Positions 5,429 to 7,336 of a DNA stretch of 7,336 nucleotides are shown here, piece after piece. The notes beneath the pieces were generated by a model. The model ran no database searches. It had not been told where the DNA came from and worked only from the letters and a program-made list of their open reading frames with translations. Made by a program: the position numbers and the translations under genes. The DNA lies in contig JASHOI010000348.1 of the NCBI GenBank assembly GCA_030041195.1, forward strand, positions 1 through 7,336. Reading direction: 5' to 3'. Within the stretch, counting starts at the first letter, position 1, and each line of letters begins with the position of its first letter. Source of the DNA: Streptosporangiaceae bacterium. Lineage in GTDB: Bacteria; Actinomycetota; Actinomycetes; Streptosporangiales; Streptosporangiaceae.

Positions 5429-6556
5429 ATGACAACACCGGTCACCGTTGTCGGAGCTGGCCTCGGCGGTCTCGTCCTGGCCCGCGTCCTGCATATGAAT
5501 GGCATCCCGGTCACGGTCTATGAAGCGGAGGCTTCGGCGGCGGCACGGACCCAGGGTGGGCTGCTTGACATCCACCCCTGGAACGGCCAGCCAGCACTCG
5601 AGGCGGCCGGCTTGATCGAGAAGTTTCGCGGCCTTGTCCTGCCTGGCCGCGAGTCCTACCGGGTTCTGGACCGGGCCGGGACGGTTTTGCTCGACCGGCC
5701 CGACGACGGCACGGGCGAGCGTCCCGAGGTGTCGCGCGGCGAGCTGCGGCAGATGCTGCTGGACTCGCTTCCGGACGGCATCGTGCAGTGGGGGCGCAAG
5801 GTCAGCGGCGTGCGGGCCCTCGGCCAGGGCCGCCATGAGCTGCGCCTTACCGACGGCACCACCGTCCGCACGAGCTTGCTGATCGGGGCCGACGGGGCGT
5901 GGTCACGGATCCGTCCGCTGCTGTCCGACGCGACTACCGAGTACATCGGCTTCACGTCCGTCGAGACCTTCCTGTTCGACGGCGACACCCGCCATCGCGC
6001 CACCGCGGAGGCGGTCGGCGCCGGGTTCTTGTTCGCGCTCGCGCCGGGCAAGGGCTTCCTGGCCCACCGGGAAAGAGGCGGCACTCTGCACGCCTACGTC
6101 CAGCTCAAGAAGCCACCGGACTGGTTCGCCGGCACCAATGTGGCCGATGGCGCATCGGTGTCGGCGCGGGTCGCCGCCGAATTCGACGGATGGGCGCCCA
6201 AGCTCACCGCGCTGATCACCGACAGCGACACCGCACCGGTCGTGCGCCCCCTCTACACGCTGCCGGCCGGGCACCGTTGGGCCCGGGTGCCGGGGGTGAC
6301 CCTCATCGGCGACGCTGCCCACCTCGCGGCCCCGAACGGCGAAGGCGCGAACCTGGCCATGCTGGACGGAGCCGAACTCGGCCAGGCCATCGCCGCGCAC
6401 CCCGGCGATGCCGAGGCTGCGCTGGATGAGTACGAGCAGGCCATGTTTCCGCGCGCCGCCGAAGCAGGAGATGAGGACACCTACGACCTCATGCTCGGCG
6501 ACGATGCGCCCCACAGCTGGATCGCCATGATGAACGGCGCCGGGCAGGTACCGTGA
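5429..6556 (+). CDS. TetX-like FAD-dependent monooxygenase
   Basis: This is a complete 375-residue protein of the group A flavoprotein hydroxylase type. Residues 5-20 carry the FAD dinucleotide fold VTVVGAGLGGLVLARV, with the ribose-binding acidic residue in VYEAE at about 32. GGLLDIHPWNGQPALEAAGL (about 43-62) matches the TetX-like subgroup. G153-A-D155-G156 is the DG motif contacting FAD and NAD(P)H, and G294-D295-A-A-H298 followed by PNGEGAN is the second FAD motif. Such enzymes use NAD(P)H and oxygen to hydroxylate aromatic or polycyclic compounds; TetX itself inactivates tetracyclines. The substrate here cannot be read from sequence, and tetracycline resistance should not be assumed. The ATG at 5429 has GGAGAG about six to eight bases upstream. 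It is divergent from its likely TetR repressor. The stop codon overlaps a GTG that starts a 36-codon frame. No transmembrane segment is visible; cytoplasmic. Confidence 0.88.
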   Translation: MTTPVTVVGAGLGGLVLARVLHMNGIPVTVYEAEASAAARTQGGLLDIHPWNGQPALEAAGLIEKFRGLVLPGRESYRVLDRAGTVLLDRPDDGTGERPEVSRGELRQMLLDSLPDGIVQWGRKVSGVRALGQGRHELRLTDGTTVRTSLLIGADGAWSRIRPLLSDATTEYIGFTSVETFLFDGDTRHRATAEAVGAGFLFALAPGKGFLAHRERGGTLHAYVQLKKPPDWFAGTNVADGASVSARVAAEFDGWAPKLTALITDSDTAPVVRPLYTLPAGHRWARVPGVTLIGDAAHLAAPNGEGANLAMLDGAELGQAIAAHPGDAEAALDEYEQAMFPRAAEAGDEDTYDLMLGDDAPHSWIAMMNGAGQVP

Positions 6557-6663
6557 GCGCCTCCGTGGACGGGTTCGTGGCTAGCAGACCAGCTGGACGG
6601 CCCGCAGATTCTGAGGTCGAAGTACCGCGGCCTAGTTGCCATGAAGAAGATTTAGCTGCCTAA
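6553..6663 (+). pseudogene. 36-codon open frame overlapping the monooxygenase stop; possible DHFR/RibD-domain remnant
   Basis: A GTG overlaps the monooxygenase TGA (GTGA), the usual geometry of translationally coupled genes. The frame begins VSASVDGFVASRPAGRPA and ends at TAA (6661-6663). The SxDGFVA segment resembles the N-terminal strand of RibD-C-type dihydrofolate-reductase-like proteins, where S-x-D-G-F is common. Nothing after about residue 12 matches that family, and the frame is far short of its usual length of about 180 residues. It is either a remnant of a former downstream gene or chance. Only the first ten residues support the family idea, so this is tentative. Confidence 0.33.
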
Positions 6664-6666
6664 TAG

Positions 6667-6716
6667 TTAGATATCAATCTTTTAGACATCGATGCTTCGT
6701 GGTATGCTGGCTGACG
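6667..6716 (+). promoter_or_regulatory. promoter and candidate operator of the marR-type gene, leaderless start
   Basis: This is an AT-rich island in GC-rich surroundings. The -10-like TATGCT (6703-6708) ends seven bases before the GTG at 6716, the spacing expected if transcription starts at the start codon itself. TTTAGA/TTAGAC at 6681-6687 is a weak -35 at 15-16 bases. A direct repeat TTAGATATC (6667-6675) and TTAGACATC (6682-6690), 15 bases apart, lies just upstream and overlaps the -35. It is a plausible site for autoregulation by the MarR protein; that is inference. Confidence 0.5.
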
Positions 6717-7189
6717 TGCCAGCACCGTTTCCGCTCCCGATCGGGCTCCGCCTGAGCCAGGCGGCTCACACCGTCGGGCTCGCGTTCGACCAGGCTCTCG
6801 GCGAGGCGGGCGGCACCCTGCCGGTCTGGCTGGTCCTGCTCAATCTCAAGATCCACAAGCCCGCCAACCAGCGGGAACTCGCCGAGGCGGTAGGAATACG
6901 CCAAGCCACGCTGACGCACCACCTGAACGCGATGGAGACCCAGGGACTGGTCACCAGGGCCCGGGACGCAGCAAACCGGCGAGTCCAGGTGGTCGCGCTG
7001 ACCGAAGCGGGCGAGGCGGCGTTTCTGCGCCTTCGGGACGCCGCAACGGCCTTCGACGCGAAGCTGCGGGCGGGCCTCGACGACTCCGACCTGGCGACGC
7101 TCAGCGACCTGCTCGGCCACCTGGCCGCCAACGTCGGGACGGGGGAGGCCGCGCCGCCCTGGAGCGGCCTGGCCGACCGCCGGGAGTAA
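6716..7189 (+). CDS. MarR family transcriptional regulator
   Basis: This is a 157-residue protein from the GTG at 6716. The winged helix-turn-helix spans about residues 51-99: NQRELAEAVGIRQATLTHHL, then LNAMETQGLVTRARD, then the wing with NRRVQVVALTEAGEAAF. The D-x-x-N-R-R pattern is the MarR-family hallmark. The flanking helices (LRLSQAAHTVGLAFDQAL at the start, LDDSDLATLSDLLGHLA near the end) would form the dimer interface. These dimers usually repress their own and neighbouring genes and respond to phenolics or oxidants. ATGs at 6692 and 6704 are in frame but lack Shine-Dalgarno sites, and the second overlaps the -10 box, so the leaderless GTG is preferred. No obvious target gene lies divergently; the operator-like repeats upstream suggest at least autoregulation. 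No cysteine is present, which argues against thiol-based OhrR-type sensing. Confidence 0.87.
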   Translation: MPAPFPLPIGLRLSQAAHTVGLAFDQALGEAGGTLPVWLVLLNLKIHKPANQRELAEAVGIRQATLTHHLNAMETQGLVTRARDAANRRVQVVALTEAGEAAFLRLRDAATAFDAKLRAGLDDSDLATLSDLLGHLAANVGTGEAAPPWSGLADRRE

Positions 7190-7201
7190 CGCCCAGGCCG
7201 C
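7164..7201 (+). terminator. candidate hairpin terminator at the 3' end of the marR-type gene
   Basis: GCGGCCTGG (7164-7172) and CCAGGCCGC (7193-7201) are perfect nine-base complements with a 20-base loop that includes the stop codon. No U-tract follows, which is common for actinobacterial terminators but weakens the call. Overlap of the 5' arm with coding sequence also makes chance pairing possible. Confidence 0.3.
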
Positions 7202-7211
7202 CGGGCTTCGG

Positions 7212-7336
7212 TCAGCATTTCGACAGGCCCGAGGTGGAAACCGGCAGGCCATGCTCGGCTGGCTGAGACTTGGCGATCTTCTTTATCTCCAGTTCACCAA
7301 CGCTCCTCCTGACGAATAGGCTCGCGCTCGTGGCCG
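7212..7336 (-). mobile_element. IS630-type transposase fragment at right edge
   Basis: On the minus strand an open frame enters from the right edge and stops at TGA (7212-7214). Its last 30 residues include VGELEIKKIAKSQPAEHGLP, then VSTSGLSKC. I recognise the pattern E-I-x-x-I-A-x-x-x-P-A-E-H-G-L-P-x-S-T-x-x-L-S-K. It occurs in the helix-turn-helix part of IS630-family transposases, where F-S-T-W-S-L-x-K-L and several more domains would follow. Here the match stops abruptly after S-K, so this is a truncated piece, not an active gene. AGGAGGAG on this strand (around 7305-7312) is fortuitous or part of the coding sequence. How much of the element lies beyond the window cannot be seen. Confidence 0.5.

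Noticed and set aside
5340..5438. Longer TetR start at 5438 adding 33 residues
   Set aside because: It would overlap the monooxygenase start, adds atypical residues and places the operator region inside coding sequence.
5429..6556. Calling the monooxygenase a tetracycline-resistance gene tet(X)
   Set aside because: TetX-like subgroup motifs are shared by many actinobacterial flavoprotein hydroxylases of unknown substrate; sequence alone does not support tetracycline inactivation.
7252..7320. Plus-strand 22-codon ATG frame near the right edge
   Set aside because: No ribosome site or recognisable product; the opposite strand better fits a transposase fragment.

Overview
The window is GC-rich throughout, with strong codon-position bias and GAGGAAGG-type Shine-Dalgarno sites. 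Two promoters have a -10 box six to seven bases before a GTG start, as in leaderless transcripts. Together with the gene families present, this points to an actinomycete chromosome. No taxon below that level can be read from the sequence, and no rRNA, tRNA or CRISPR array was seen.

Left part (1-2748, all minus strand). At the left edge is the start of a ribbon-helix-helix (CopG/VapB-type) antitoxin-like gene with its own promoter and two TGACGTCA-like boxes. Upstream of it lie two broken genes: a YceI-like fragment (177-485) and a methionine-synthase-like (MetE C-domain family) pseudogene (501-1432). The pseudogene has lost at least two internal blocks and its reading frame. Then come two intact, tightly spaced genes: a DUF899 thioredoxin-like protein (1505-2233) and a PPOX-fold flavin protein (2245-2748). 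These probably form one operon, read leftward from the 2749-3124 intergenic region.

Centre (2749-4642). The 376-base intergenic region contains several dyads and a short tandem repeat. To its right is a divergent gene for a serine-hydrolase / class C beta-lactamase-like protein. Its fold appears complete, but all three catalytic motifs look replaced (SxxK to GVTR, YxN to PQR, HxG to QAG). Its 3' end overlaps the convergent TetR gene by 26 bases.

Right part (4617-7336). A TetR regulator and a TetX-like FAD monooxygenase are divergently transcribed from an 89-base intergenic region with repeated CTCCAA/TTGGAG half-sites, a classic local repressor-target pair. Next are a 36-codon open frame overlapping the monooxygenase stop, perhaps a DHFR/RibD-domain remnant, and a MarR regulator with a probable leaderless GTG start. 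On the minus strand at the right edge is a short fragment resembling an IS630-type transposase.

Overall this is accessory chromosome with small redox and detoxification genes, two local regulators and several decaying genes. No new multi-gene system is evident. The most unusual items are the catalytically emptied hydrolase homologue, the multiply deleted MetE-like gene and the operator architectures.
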